Source: Phaseolus vulgaris (lineage: Eukaryota; Streptophyta; Magnoliopsida; Fabales; Fabaceae). From it: a DNA stretch of 64,000 nt. Below the pieces are notes generated by a model that had not been told where the DNA came from, did not search any database, and saw nothing but the letters and a program-made list of their open reading frames with translations. The DNA is taken from the NCBI RefSeq assembly GCF_000499845.2, contig NC_023757.2, positions 7,226,118 through 7,290,117 of the forward strand, written 5' to 3'. Below are positions 12,496 to 25,100 of the stretch, piece by piece; positions within the stretch are counted from its first letter, which is position 1, and each line of letters opens with the position of its first letter. A program made the translations under genes and the position numbers.

Positions 12496-14399
12496 CTGAA
12501 AAACATCCAAAATTACAAAATGAAATCAGTGACTGCCATACTAATCAACAACTACCCTCTTCCCAGAACAAAATAAAACATGAAAAAAAACATTTGTAGT
12601 CTGGTTTAACGAAAAGGGGTAGTCTATTACAGTCTTCTGAACCAAGGTTCCAATTTTTGCTTCAAAAATTCTCCTCGTTTAGTGTTTTTTTAACACCTGA
12701 ACAAGAATTGACTGGTAAAGATGCCCGTGAGGGGAAAAAAACATGGAACACCTAAAGGGTAAATCTCTAGCCACCAATATTGCAGTGTGAATTTAAAACA
12801 AACAGATGGGTGGCATGCAAATTAATACCCAGTTCCCAGATAAGTCTAACTTGGCATGTGAGTTGAATCAAATGACGATTGAGATATGCAAAAGGGAGTA
12901 GAAGAAACAGTTGCGACCTTATGAGAAGAACAGATCATGAGATGACTGATAAATAGTTTTATTTTATCGTATTAGTAGGAAAAAAAAGGTGGAAAAGAGA
13001 AAGCTTAGAAGTCACAACACAACATCATCATCATTCACATGTCTTCACCATGTTTCATCTTATATTAAATATTGGAGTTTTTATAGTTTTTTTAAATGTC
13101 AAGAAAAAATTAAAAAAAAATAGTAAATGAGAAATAAAGAATAGAAAGAATGAATAATGTTAACATTGATTTTATCACTTAATCAATTTAAAAATGAATT
13201 ATAAAAATATGTCTATTAAGAATTTTAACAAATTCTTATTAAATAGACTTTATATAGATAGTATATTTTTAAATTTAACTTAATCTTAAAAAATCAATTT
13301 TTTTAAGATAAAATTTACAACTACTTATATATTATAATATATTATTAATCAATATATCACTTAATTTAATTTGTTTAAAATAAAAATACTTGTCCATTCT
13401 AAACTTAAATATGATGTTTTAACGAAGAAGGAACGATAATTCTCGAAATCTTTTTTACTTACATAATATATAATTTGTAATTGAAATCTTTTTCACTTAC
13501 ATAATAAATAATTTGTAATCATCCTTCTAAATTTAAAAGAAAACATATTCCTTGATACAAAATTAATCAATAATTTATGATAATTAATTATATAACTTTT
13601 TGGTAGGATTTGAAACGAATTAATTGGATATTTCAACTAATAATTGAGTAGAAATGGTATTTGAAAAACTTCAAAATAGGCAATTATCTATTTATGAAAA
13701 TTGTATAAATTAAGAATAATCAATTATATAAATGGTTATTTTTATTTTCTCCAGTGTCAACGTCTCAATATAATTAATTATATTTTTCTTTAATTGAATA
13801 AATTATTTTTAATTAATTTAAAAAAATATAAATAAACATGGATCAATTAAACATATAAAACTAGTACAATTCTATAAACACAAGAAAATCAACTATGAGA
13901 ACAATAACATTTATTTAATTATATTTTACATTATCAAAAACAACTATTCATAATTCTTCAACAAAATCAGAATGAACAACAAGAAGAGTCGAATTTAAGA
14001 CCAAATCCGAAACATAACTCCTAATTTTATTATCTTAAGTTTTTTTTTATAATTTAGATGAGTTAAAAAAATATTTAAAAAATCTAATTCATTTTGATCC
14101 ATTTCATAAAAGAATATTCAATTCATCTAATAACGTATTTTTCATAGATGAATATTTAATCCATCCAATAATAATAATAATATTACTCTAGGTTCTCTAG
14201 GTAAGAAACATATATCTAATTATGAAGATTACTAAAACTAGTTAAAATATTTAGTTTTAATCAATAATGTCGTAAAATTAAAGTTTATTTTTAAAAAATC
14301 ATAAAATAGTTAAGTAGTAATTATATCTAATGACGTCATCACGTTTAATATATAATTTAAAAAATAAAATAAAAATAACTTATATTATTAATGATATAG

Positions 14400-14630
14400 T
14401 AAATACTAAAAAAATCAGTAAATAAAAATAAATTTTAGAGATAAAAGTAGTTACTATAGGATTAAATATTATATTAGAGACTTAAACAAATTATTATAAG
14501 TAATTTTAGAGATCAATTTAATTTTGTAGTCTCGCATATAATATCTAATTTAGTTCATATATTAATTAATTATTTTGTGTTCTTAAAATTATTTTTTGTT
14601 TAATAAATATTTTATATTTAATGTCATTTT
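14400..14630. repeat. MITE family fragment, copy B
   Basis: The left end reads ACTAAAAAAATCAGTAAATA then TTTTAGAGATAAAAGTAGTT. The right part has ATCTAATTTAGTTCATATAT and an AATTATTTTGTGTTCTTAAA block. These match the same family as the copies at 34277 and 35632, with heavy divergence. Confidence 0.55.
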
Positions 14631-15484
14631 TAAGTTTTGTTTATGACTATCAAATATAACCTAGATAATCGATCACTTTACTTGAAGTCTTCTCTCTAAC
14701 TATATATTTTTCATCCATGAAATTCAAACTTTTAATTAAAGAGATCGAGCATAGTATATATAAGATGAATATGTCTCCTCAATATATTTCACAATAAACT
14801 ATAAACTATAATCATACAAAAAAAAATTAACCATTAAAAAATTATTAATATTTCTAATATTTAGAAAAAAGGTTTATTTTTCGTTGAGAAAAGTGTTTCT
14901 CTCAACTTGTTTTATGACATATTGAATTTTGGTAATGTCCAGATAACATGTTTTAGGGTCCTAAATTTTGGAGTGGTTTTCCTGCTGGAATTAAAGTTTC
15001 CACTAAAATAAAGAATTTCAAGTAAGGAAAATTATATATGTTTTGTTAATAGAACCATATATAGTTAATTTAAATAATAAGTTAATATAACAATTGTATG
15101 CATGCTAGGTTATAAATTTAGTTAAACTAAATTTGAGATACATATGTAATTGATATGAGAAATCTTGAATGATGCATGTATTGTATGTGAATGATATATG
15201 TTGTATACGATTGATGAAAGCTTGCATAAACTTGATGTCATACATTCTGGGTAATGTATGAGATGTTGTGGTTTTGTACATTAAGTATGAAAAGCCAACG
15301 AGTAGAGATCCTTTGGCCTAAGTCGCATAAACTAAGGTATCAGTTGGTGAAAAACTGAAGAGGAAGTTCATATACACCATGACGGATTGTAGTCACATGA
15401 TATGGAAGTTTGGACTTATCTTGATCCGATTGGAGTGGATTAGATGTTAGTCCTTAGTAGGGGATACTTAATTAGTCTTCCAGA

Positions 15485-15710
15485 AGAGAATAAATACATA
15501 TGTCATCACTGATTGAAATATAATCAACAAGGTATCAGGGATTGAAAGGAAATCAAGGTACTGTGAGAAAAATGGATTTATGTGGCCATAATATGATTCA
15601 CGATTCTTTCAAAAGACGATAAATTCATATGTAATCACTATGATTGACATGAAATCAAAAGTACCAAGGGTTGAAAGAAAATCAAGGTATGTGAGAAAAA
15701 TGAATCTAGG
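15485..15710. repeat. Diverged tandem repeat, period about 129 bp
   Basis: Two related units start TAAATACATATGTCATCACT (15491) and TAAATTCATATGTAATCACT (15620). Both run through a GATTGAAAGGAAATCAAGG-like core and GTGAGAAAAATG. A weaker part-copy follows to about 15770. No coding potential was seen. Confidence 0.7.
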
Positions 15711-16699
15711 CCAAGTGAGTATGATTGAAATGAAATCAAAGTAGTGTGGTTGAAATGAAATTGAATTATTGTGATTGATATTTGGATTTTGTATGAGTGT
15801 TTGAGTAAAAAGGAAATTAAATTAATTATGAATTACTAATCAAATTAGTTCTTTTACTTGCAGTCGAAACTTTATTTTAATAGTTTACCCTTATATTTGT
15901 ATGTGTTTGTTTGTGTATGGATTAAGATGCTTGTACTATATACATGAGTAGATATTTTTACATGTGCATGAGCGAGATTTAGAGAGAAATATAAGAATAA
16001 TAATTTTTTTTTTTAAATATGTGAATTTATACCTATATTAAGTGAATTAATAAAGTTTATATCTGATTTGATATTATTTTTGGGGTGTTACATAATGGAG
16101 TTATGAAACTACATTTTGTAAATAAATTTTTAAAAATGTGTTTTTTTTAAAGAATTTAAAGAAAAAACATGTTTAAGAAAACCTGAATTATGAAAAAACA
16201 TATTTAGATAGATTTTCACCTTTTAATTATTGATTGAATAATCCATTGATTTCTTTAAAATATATTGTATATTGAGATAGAAATTATTAATAAATAACAA
16301 TTTGATACTTAGTTATAAAGATGTTTATTACAAGACACAAATTCTCTTCCCCTTATACTTTTTTTTTTCTCTTTCTATGATTTTTTTAATATGCTGTTTT
16401 TATTTGTATTTATTTAAACAACCTACTTTTATTTACTCAAATATACCTTTATTGTTGACAGGTGGGAAATCGGCTATATATAAACCGTTCTTACCTTACT
16501 TTGCCATTTTTTCACAATTTCACCATAGAGTTATTCTCCAATCCATTTATTACTTTTTTATTTTTAAAATCTATTTTGATTTACTCTGATGTCTTGTAAT
16601 TTTCTAAAAAAAATATTTTAAATTAAATTAAAATTTTATAATATACATATTTTACTAATTTATATTAATTTAGATATTTAATTTTTCTTCAATGTCTTC

Positions 16700-18790
16700 T
16701 CGTATGATCTTATTGACGATCATTACCTTTGCATGTTAATTCCATAGAGTTCCGGTAGGATGTTTGCCTTAAGTCTTGTTAAGTCCTATTAAGATCTTTG
16801 TCTTGGCTTCAGCTTTAAGGTTTGGTCTGACCTAATATAATTTTAAAGCTCAATCTTTTTTGAGCTTAAAAGCTTTGAACTTATTATTCAAAATTCTTTA
16901 CTCTGATCTATTTATGCTTTGACCTTAGTCCCTCGATGATTTGGTATGAGATCCCAATGTCTCTATTTATAGATTTTAGTAAGGATCTTCAGTAGATTTG
17001 GCTTACGTTCAACTCCACTTTCTTCATGCTGAAGTGATTTTCTTGGGCTCCAAGCCATTTTCGGGCTTCTTAGGATTCATATGTTCAGGGATTTTCGTAG
17101 GATTTGTTTCAAGTTGAGGCCAACACATCCTTTCTTAGTCATGAAGTCTTTTGGGCTTGAGATTGGCTCCAATGGAATCTCTCTCTCTTCCTTGTTTTGG
17201 ATTAGGTTGACTTCAAGTCTTTCTTGAGTGAATATGAACTTTCTTCATGGCGAAGGAATCTTTGCACTCAGCCCATATGAATTCGCTCAACCTTTCCTAC
17301 TCTAAATCTCTTTGGTTCTTCTGACCTCAATCCGCTCAACACATGATATCTCCACTCAACATTTTGGAAGGTTTATTGGAGGCTTGTTCTCTAGCCTTAA
17401 CCCATTAAGCCATTGAGCAGATTGATCTTTTCTTATCTTTCCCTTGTTTGTTGTTTTCTATCCTTTTTCTTCAACTTCTTATTTTCTTATTCTTTTGAGT
17501 CCAACTTGTTTTATAGGGGTTTGACACGCTTTTTAGATTGATTTTCCATACATTCTATACAAAATGCATGTCTATCTTACTGTGACTTTTACAACAATTT
17601 ACTCCTTATCATTGGACCTCTCCTGTTCATAATGGTGGGTGACGACCATGTCGGTAAGACTCCACTTCAGGTCATTCACCTCGACATTTGACTTGGCAGT
17701 GAGCTCTTGCTCTCACACATTGGCAGCACGACATTGTTAACGCCAACTCTCAGCTTCCAACTTTGACAAAGCAAACTCAATCTCCAACTCTTTGTTTTTG
17801 CAAGAGATGGAGATATACACTTCCAACGCCACCTCTAGGAATGTCGCTGACTCAACAATATACGCCTTTAGGCTCTCAACCTCGGTTGCACCCCTCCAGT
17901 TCTTAAAATTTGTGCCCATGTGTTTGTCAAGGATGAGGGTTTGAGCACATAGCTCCTTGAAGCTCACCAGGGGGAGCCGAAAGATACAACTTTTGTTCGA
18001 CCGAATTCAAGTTGACCGAGACCTTAGTTGACAGATGAAACTCCCGACCAAGAAAATCCCAACCACCAAAGCTAGACCCTTTTGACTTACAACGAATCCT
18101 CTTCAGTGAGAATGGTGTCAACCATACTTGGCACGCTCTTTATCCTTCAACTTCTTCTTTGGTTGATAGGAGGAAGTGCCTCGGTCGTTGGCAACACCTT
18201 GACCAATGTTGCAAGCTCAACTACAACACCCTTTCCCTTGTCCTCGCCCTTGCCACTTTAGACAAAGGTCTCGAAAGTAATTCTTATTCAATAGCCATAA
18301 TTCTTGCACAAAGTACAAGTAAAAAAATAAAAATTAAAATAAGATCGTTGAGACAAAAAGAAACATACCATCGACATCTACAAATGAACAGAGGACAAGT
18401 ATACCCTCACGAGAGGTCGGGTAGGAATCTTTTGGAGAAGTTCATCTATCACCAATAACACCTCCAAGTCCTCCACGATCAACAACCTCACCCACATGTT
18501 AAATTGGGTTGGGTTTTTAGTCCAATGCCATCAGAAAAAATGTGAGCGACCCTTCCTCCCAATAACTAAATTAAAAAAAAAGCACCCCTAAAGGTTCTTG
18601 TATGTCGAGGTAAAAGCGGTAAGAAGACACGACCTTGATTGACCGAGTAAATATAGCCACACCTCCTAGTCTCCTGGCCTGGTACTATAGAATATAAACA
18701 TGATCGAGGTGTCGACTTGAAATTTAAGGACAGGAAAAGCAGGCGGAAGGCCTGCATCACTGCGCAACTATTCAGATGCCTCTATTTGAC
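16700..18790 (-). mobile_element. Degenerate plant transposon/gag-like protein remnant
   Basis: Minus-strand open frames carry decayed pieces of a retroelement-type plant protein. 18566-18760 holds a segment around [10 protein letters not shown] and [16 protein letters not shown]. 17737-17967 encodes a charged helical stretch (SFKELCAQTLILDKHMG, EVESLKAYIVES, KNKELEIEFALSKLEAESW) that looks like a coiled coil. Order and spacing fit the putative plant transposon/gypsy-type proteins with an N-terminal globular part and a C-terminal coiled coil, but frameshifts and stops break the chain. The 16.7-17.6 kb part shows no coding sequence and may be flanking element DNA. Class assignment is inference. 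Confidence 0.5.
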
Positions 18791-19009
18791 AAGGCTTCTT
18801 CCTATACCTATGAATTCCATTGGACCCAAAAATGATACATTGGAAGAATGCAAAACATCTCCATGATAAAGTCGTCAAGGGAAAACCTTTCACCATTAAA
18901 CAAGAATAGAAAAAGAAAAAAAAAAAATCCTCAAACGAATCTTCTCGCCCGAGACAAACCATATATGATGCCCTGCACTTGCAAAGAGACACAATATCGT
19001 ATGTTGAAT

Positions 19010-21110
19010 TACTAAGAGTCTAAGTTCAAGACGGAGGGTGAATTGTACTTAAGTAAATTTTTAAAAAAGACAATTTATACAATCTTGACAGAAAAACAAT
19101 TGATTGTTTTATGAAATAACAGATTGAATATTTCTTAGTAGAGAGAAAATTCATAAAAATAAATGGTTATTATAAAAAACAACTGATTGAAATATTCTCT
19201 TAAGAAATATTTGATTATGATTTAAGATATTCACTCAAGAAGAAAAATTAACAGATTAATTTTGAAAACAACATATTATATTTCTAACTTTAGTTAGGTA
19301 ACCAAAACTGTAGATTAACCTAGCCAATAGTATATTTAATTCTCAAGTATCAAACATAAGTTTTAACATATTAGAATACAAGATAACCTATTAAAATTCC
19401 GATTTAATAAGGCAAGAATTGTTTCAATCCTTGAGAACATGTTCAGGAAACCAATTACACAAGCAAAGGTTACAATATAGAGACAAATCATTTCAGAAAC
19501 TGGAAAACAAAAACTCTAGAAAATATAATTGATTGATTCTTGAAACAACAAATTAAATTTTCATACCAATTTTCACAGTTATGCAGAAAATGAAAGCAGT
19601 AAGCAGGAAGGCTTTAAAACACACAAAGATTTATACTGATTCACTTAAAACTGAGTTACATCTAGTCCCATCTCACACTAAGATGTATTTCACTAAATAA
19701 CAAGAATCTTTTTACATAAGATCACTCAAGAACAACTCTTCAACTCCACAAGAACTAAAACACACCCTATAAAACTCTATTACAACAAAGCACATCTTCC
19801 AAGAAACACTACCTTAGAAGCAAAAACACAAAAACTATAAAACAGTAAAGAGTATGGAATGAAAACACTTTTTTGCAGATTTAGAAAACTTAAAAGGGAC
19901 CTTCAAATAACAACATACTTTGAAGAATTCTTGACCTCAAGAAGTGAAGAAAGTAAAAGCACCAAGAAAATAACAGGTTAATAAAGAAAACATGTTGATT
20001 TTTCTAAAAACACTTAGTTAGTTTCAAACATATTTTTTAATAAAATGAATTAGTTGAAACTGAAAGTTTTGGAAAAACTAATTCAAAACAATTTTTAGAG
20101 ATAAATTCATCAAAGAAATTCAATTTATTGTGTCTACAAATAATCAATTGAAAAATTGTACTTTTCAGATAAGAAGAAAATTAACCAATTGAAAAACTAC
20201 ATATTTTTAGAAGACGAATTTTAACCAGTTGAAAACATTTTCAATTGATTGAAAAACCTTTTAGTTAATGAAAACAATTTAACTAATTGAAAAAATGTTT
20301 TATGCTTGAACCCTTCATCATATACGTGAGGTAAAAGATAAATCAAGACACCCAAATACTAGACTAAGCTACCTAGACTCTTTATGAGGCAACAAGTCTT
20401 CTCTTTAAGGCTTATGACTTCATCCAACATATTTAGTTGAGTAGCTTGAAATATCCAACAATCTCCCCCTATTTCATGGGGACAAATAACCCAACATGCC
20501 TTGAAACTTGTCTTAACTCTATCTTACGAAAACTTATCAGAGATAGAATATACCTTCTACCTTTACTCCCCTTTGTGTTCATAAAACAGAAATAGTGAAA
20601 AAGGGTTCCATCAAACAATTATTAATCATGAAAGATTGGCAATGATACAACTGATAACTATGCTTAAAGGGATAGAAAATGTTTAAAGTTCAAAACCAAC
20701 ACCAAATATAGTCCAGAAATAAAAGATAGGAGATTTAAAAACAGTGCAGGAAAGAAATTAGACCGATTACTAGCTGAAATACCAAATTGAAATAACACAT
20801 ATTACTTCTCCCTATAATAGAGTTCAACTAGTTGCTATTGGATACCTTCAAGTTGATGATAAGATGTTGAAATCTGGAAGCATGAGTCTTTCAAAACTTG
20901 TCAAAGGTTCTCCTCTTTCCACTAGAGCTTCATAAGCAATTAATGAGTTCATTTCATTTGTTTGAGATTCTTCTACTGCATTGCTTGATTTTGGAGGTTC
21001 AGAAATGGAAGCTTCACCAGGTTTGTTGATCCATTCATCATTAAGCTTTTGGAAACCCATTTTTAGTAAGTCTGAGCAGAATTTTACTGTCAGATTTGAT
21101 AGTCTCATTC
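19010..21110 (-). mobile_element. LTR-retrotransposon remnant with gag-like ORF
   Basis: An 86-aa minus-strand open frame (20848-21108) contains KMGFQKLNDEWINK followed by an acidic linker and VERGEPLTSFERLMLPDF. I recall this arrangement from gag-like first ORFs of legume retroelements. Next to it, from 19010 to 20500, is sequence rich in AATTGATTG/CAATTGAAAA motifs and a CAACAATCTCCCCCTATTTC block that resembles dispersed legume retroelement DNA. No intact domain, PBS or paired LTR was found. Confidence 0.45.
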
Positions 21111-22142
21111 AGCTCATATTTTATATTTATTTATTTTAAAATAATTAATATTATTTTAACTAGTGAAATTACATAGATATAGAACATGTACATATATATT
21201 TACATTTTTATTTAAAATATACATATGCTTTTATTATTTTTATAAATAAATTATTAATTAAAAAATAAAAAATAATTCAAAAAATATATAATTTAATAAT
21301 AATAATAATTATTATTATTATATAATAATGATTTAATTATTTTAAAATAAAGACGTTGTTTAATTATTTATTTTATTAAACAAATAAATAATTTATTTAT
21401 TAACTTATAAAGTTGTCTAATTAAAAAATCTTATCAATTGGTATATTATTTTTATATAATGATATAAATATGAGTAATTAATTAGAAAATAAAAAACAAT
21501 ATAATTTAAAATATATATAATTTTATAAAATAATATTAAAGATTGTATAATTGTTATTTAAAAATAAAAATAAATTGTTCAATTTTTTATTTTATTAAAT
21601 AAATAAGTTATTTATTTATTAAAGAGTAAAATTGTTTAATTGGAAAATATCTTATCAAAATATGTATATATTATATAATGTTATAAGTATTGACTTACCT
21701 GTATTTAAAAGCACAAATTATTTTCATGGGTTATGATATTTTTGACATTATCCTCCACTTATACCCACAACAAAATATTAATATTTATAATAAAAGAAAT
21801 TAAAAAAAATAAAAAAAATTTATAATAAAATTTTAAGTAAAATGTAAAATGTTAAAATAATTTTTAAAACTAAAAATTTAAAATATTAATATTTATTGGA
21901 GTGTAGAGTGAAACATTAATGTAAAAAAATCATTTTCCTATTTTTATACATTGGAGTGTAGAGTGAAACATTGGTGTAAAAAAATCATTTTCCTATTTTT
22001 ATACATTGAAAATGAAAATAAAGGAAAAAGAAAAGAAAAACTCATAGGATGTACCTAAAACCCTAAATTCTGTTATCATGTTAGGTGATTGTTTATTGTT
22101 TATATAGTTAGAACTAAGGTTTTGGTGAAGAAGAAAGTTGCA
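21111..22142. other. AT-rich upstream region of RH22
   Basis: This is very AT-rich, with a perfect-looking 55-bp duplication near the gene. A TATATA at 22101-22106 lies only 37-42 nt before the chosen ATG, close for a core promoter, so the real start of transcription is unclear. No genes were seen. Confidence 0.5.
21896..22005. repeat. 55-bp tandem duplication in the RH22 upstream region
   Basis: Units at 21896-21950 and 21951-22005 both start TTGGAGTGTAGAGTGAAACA and continue to TTTTTATACA. They differ at about two positions. The array ends 137 bp upstream of the RH22 ATG. Confidence 0.9.
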
Positions 22143-25100
22143 ATGGTTGTCACTCCTTCTGCTTTGATGCTTCATCTCCAAAATCCACCAATTCGCTACC
22201 ACTTCTTCTCCCACTTCCTCAAACCAACCTTCCCTTCTCTTCTCAAACCTCGTCCCTTCTCTCTAACCACTCCACGCCAAACACAGGCTAGAACCTTTGT
22301 AAGTGCTGTTGCATCATCTTCATCACCACAAGGTTCCAATGGCAGAGACACTTTCTTCGCAGAACAAAACGTTTCCTGGGCTTCACTCGGTCTCTCTGAC
22401 ACCATTTCTAGAGCGCTCGCTGATATTGGCCTCAATAGACCCTCTCTCGTTCAGGTCCCTTCTCTTCTTTTCCCCTTCCTTTTTATTGTTTTCGCTTGTT
22501 TCCTAGTTGCCCCTTTTGTCAATGCTCCCTTCGTGGTTTTGTAGGCAATTCAATGACCCTATTTGTTAAAAAAAAATGATCTTGTTTACTTGTTTTGTTT
22601 GTACTTAGCATTTGAAAAGATTAGGGAAACAAATCCAAAGCAGAATGAATTGGGAAGCTAGACCAAGGGGTTGGAAGCGTAGCTGATAACTTGTTTCTGT
22701 TTTCATTCTTTTATGTGGACAAATTTAAAATGCAATAATTTGGGTGTCTTTTTTTTCACTGTCATCCAACCGGGTTCACAGTAAAAATGTTGGCTTAGGT
22801 TCTGATTGGAGAAGAACACTAAAAACACAATTCTATGTTTGTCCTTTTTATTATTTATTGGGATGCTGGGGCTTATGATGTTTACATCATTGAATTGTGT
22901 TCAGGCTTCTTCAGTACCGTCTGTGCTGTCAGGGAAGGATGTTGTTATTGCCGCGGAGACTGGGAGTGGTAAGACATACAGTTACCTAGTTCCTCTAATT
23001 GATAAGCTAAGGGATGCCCAGGAACATTCTCTACATGCTGTGTCTGATCAAGAAGTGACATCGAAACAGAAAGTTCTGCTCATCCTTTGTCCGAATGTGC
23101 AACTTTGTGAGCAGGTAGTGAAGATGGCTAACTGTCTACGTAGGGATGATGGTGAAGCGATAGTCAGTGTGGCTGCTCTTTGTGGAAGACAGGTAGTGAT
23201 TGTATAATGTTTATGGTTATATGAAATTTATAGTATTCTCTTCTTGAATTTTCAATACTAATAATCATTTTGACCAGGGATGGCCAATTCGGAAACCTGA
23301 TGTCATTGTGACGACACCTGCTGCCCTTCTGAATTATGTTGACATTGATAGAACCCGCCGCATGGAATTTATGCGTGGTGTTAAGTGTGTGGTATGTTTC
23401 AGATCTTGTGTAGCTGTGTTAGTGTAAAAGATATATGATTTATACTATGACTCTTGTTATGTGTATGGTTATTACTTATATTGCTAACTGTCAGGTGTTT
23501 GACGAAGCTGATATGCTTCTATGTGGGAGCTTCCAGAATAAAGTAATCCGCCTGATAAACTTGCTCCGCTTTGACGAAAAAGTCTTGTCTCGGTCAAAAA
23601 AATCAGTAGCTGAGTTATCAATGCAAAAGGAATCTTCCTTGTCATCAGAAGATGCGTTTGAAGGTGAAGAGGAACTTCAAACTGAAGCCACCTTAGAAGA
23701 GGATGACACTGATAAAGAGGAAGATATTGTTGATATTAATAATGAATGCACATCTGTTAAACAAAGAGACTGGAGGAGAGTGAGAAAAACTTATGAGCGT
23801 AGTAAACAGTATGTTTTTGTTGCTGCTACACTTCCAGTGAATGGAAAGAAGACAGCTGGAGGGGTATTGAAATATATGTTTCCTCATGCTGAGTGGGTTT
23901 GTGGAAACTATCTTCATTGTCACAATCCCAGGTTCATTTTTTTTTGTCTTATTATCAATAATGACATCTCATTTTTTTTCGCATTGTTACTCAGATGGTC
24001 CTGGTGAAGCAATGGCATGCATTTTTCAAGAATTAGAATAGGAAAATGGTTAAATGTCTTATGATTCCATTGATTGTGAACTGGAAATGAGATAAAAGGA
24101 ATGTATGCGGAGAAAAGTATAGTTAAACACAACTATAATCAGAAATGGTAGGACTATTTTAATAAATCTAGTTTACTGTCCATTGGAATATTGGGATGAA
24201 TGCCTTAGAAGTATGATCATTGGTGTACCTTCACACATTGTACAGGCTTACTTCAATTGAATATCAGTAGTCAGTGAAGAGTTATTTCAGACATTTTAGC
24301 TTGTGTGAACATGCAAAACAAATGTTTGTATTGTTTCATAGCAAGAGCCTTTTGCGCTTGAATCATGAATGAGGCACATTACCACTTTACTCTTGGGTAA
24401 AAGTCTATTTTTGTTATGAATAAAAAATTAATAACTCAGTCGTGGATGCAACTGATACCATACCAAATACTAATTCTTCAAATGTTTAAGTTGGTACACT
24501 GAATCCAATAAGTGGTTTTATATTTCTATCGAGTATTAGTGTCTGACAGGAAGATTGAAGTTACTCCACATAAGTGACTGGGAAAAATTTAGTTGTAAAA
24601 GGGTTACAGGAAAATGTTGTACTAGCCAGGCCCTTGGACTAAAAAGGTTGGAGAAAATTTTCCAGTTCTGGTTAGACTTGGGTGAAAACAAACTGTGCAA
24701 CTTAGGTTCTTATCCCTGCTAACCTTTTTGTCAATTTCTAAATTCTCTGTTTGGATTAGATTAGATTCTTATCTATTATACAGAATTGAAAGGCTTCTGA
24801 TTAGCATTTGAGAGATTATGAAATCATTCGTTTACCCTCCTCGGTAGGGCATAATACATGGCTTCTCAAACTCAAGTGTTTTTGCCATTCTTTGTTGAAA
24901 AACATCTGAACTAAATGCTCTGCATCTTTTGATCTCGTGTTATTTTGAGATCCAACTAATCCTTTGGCCATGTTTTTCTTTTTTAAATTTAATGTTATTG
25001 TTTTCATTTTCAGATTGGAGCAAAAATGGATAGAAGTTACCATTGATACTCAATTGGATGAACTCATAAAGGCTGTGAATCACAGTTTCAGATCTGAAGA

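Larger units (their letters stand above)
12496..16700. other. Intergenic region upstream of PAP
   Basis: The first few hundred bases are the PAP promoter and 5' UTR side (minus strand). The rest is very AT-rich DNA with a MITE-related fragment (about 14400-14630) and a diverged 129-bp repeat (15485-15710). I see no exon-like sequence. The 95-aa open frame at 16302-16589 is low-complexity. Confidence 0.55.

Noticed and set aside
16302..16589. 95-aa Phe/Leu-rich open frame
   Set aside because: AT-rich DNA gives such frames by chance; no motif, homologue or splice context seen.
22196..22435. 79-aa minus-strand frame opposite RH22 exon 1
   Set aside because: Shadow of the transit-peptide exon, which is coding on the plus strand.
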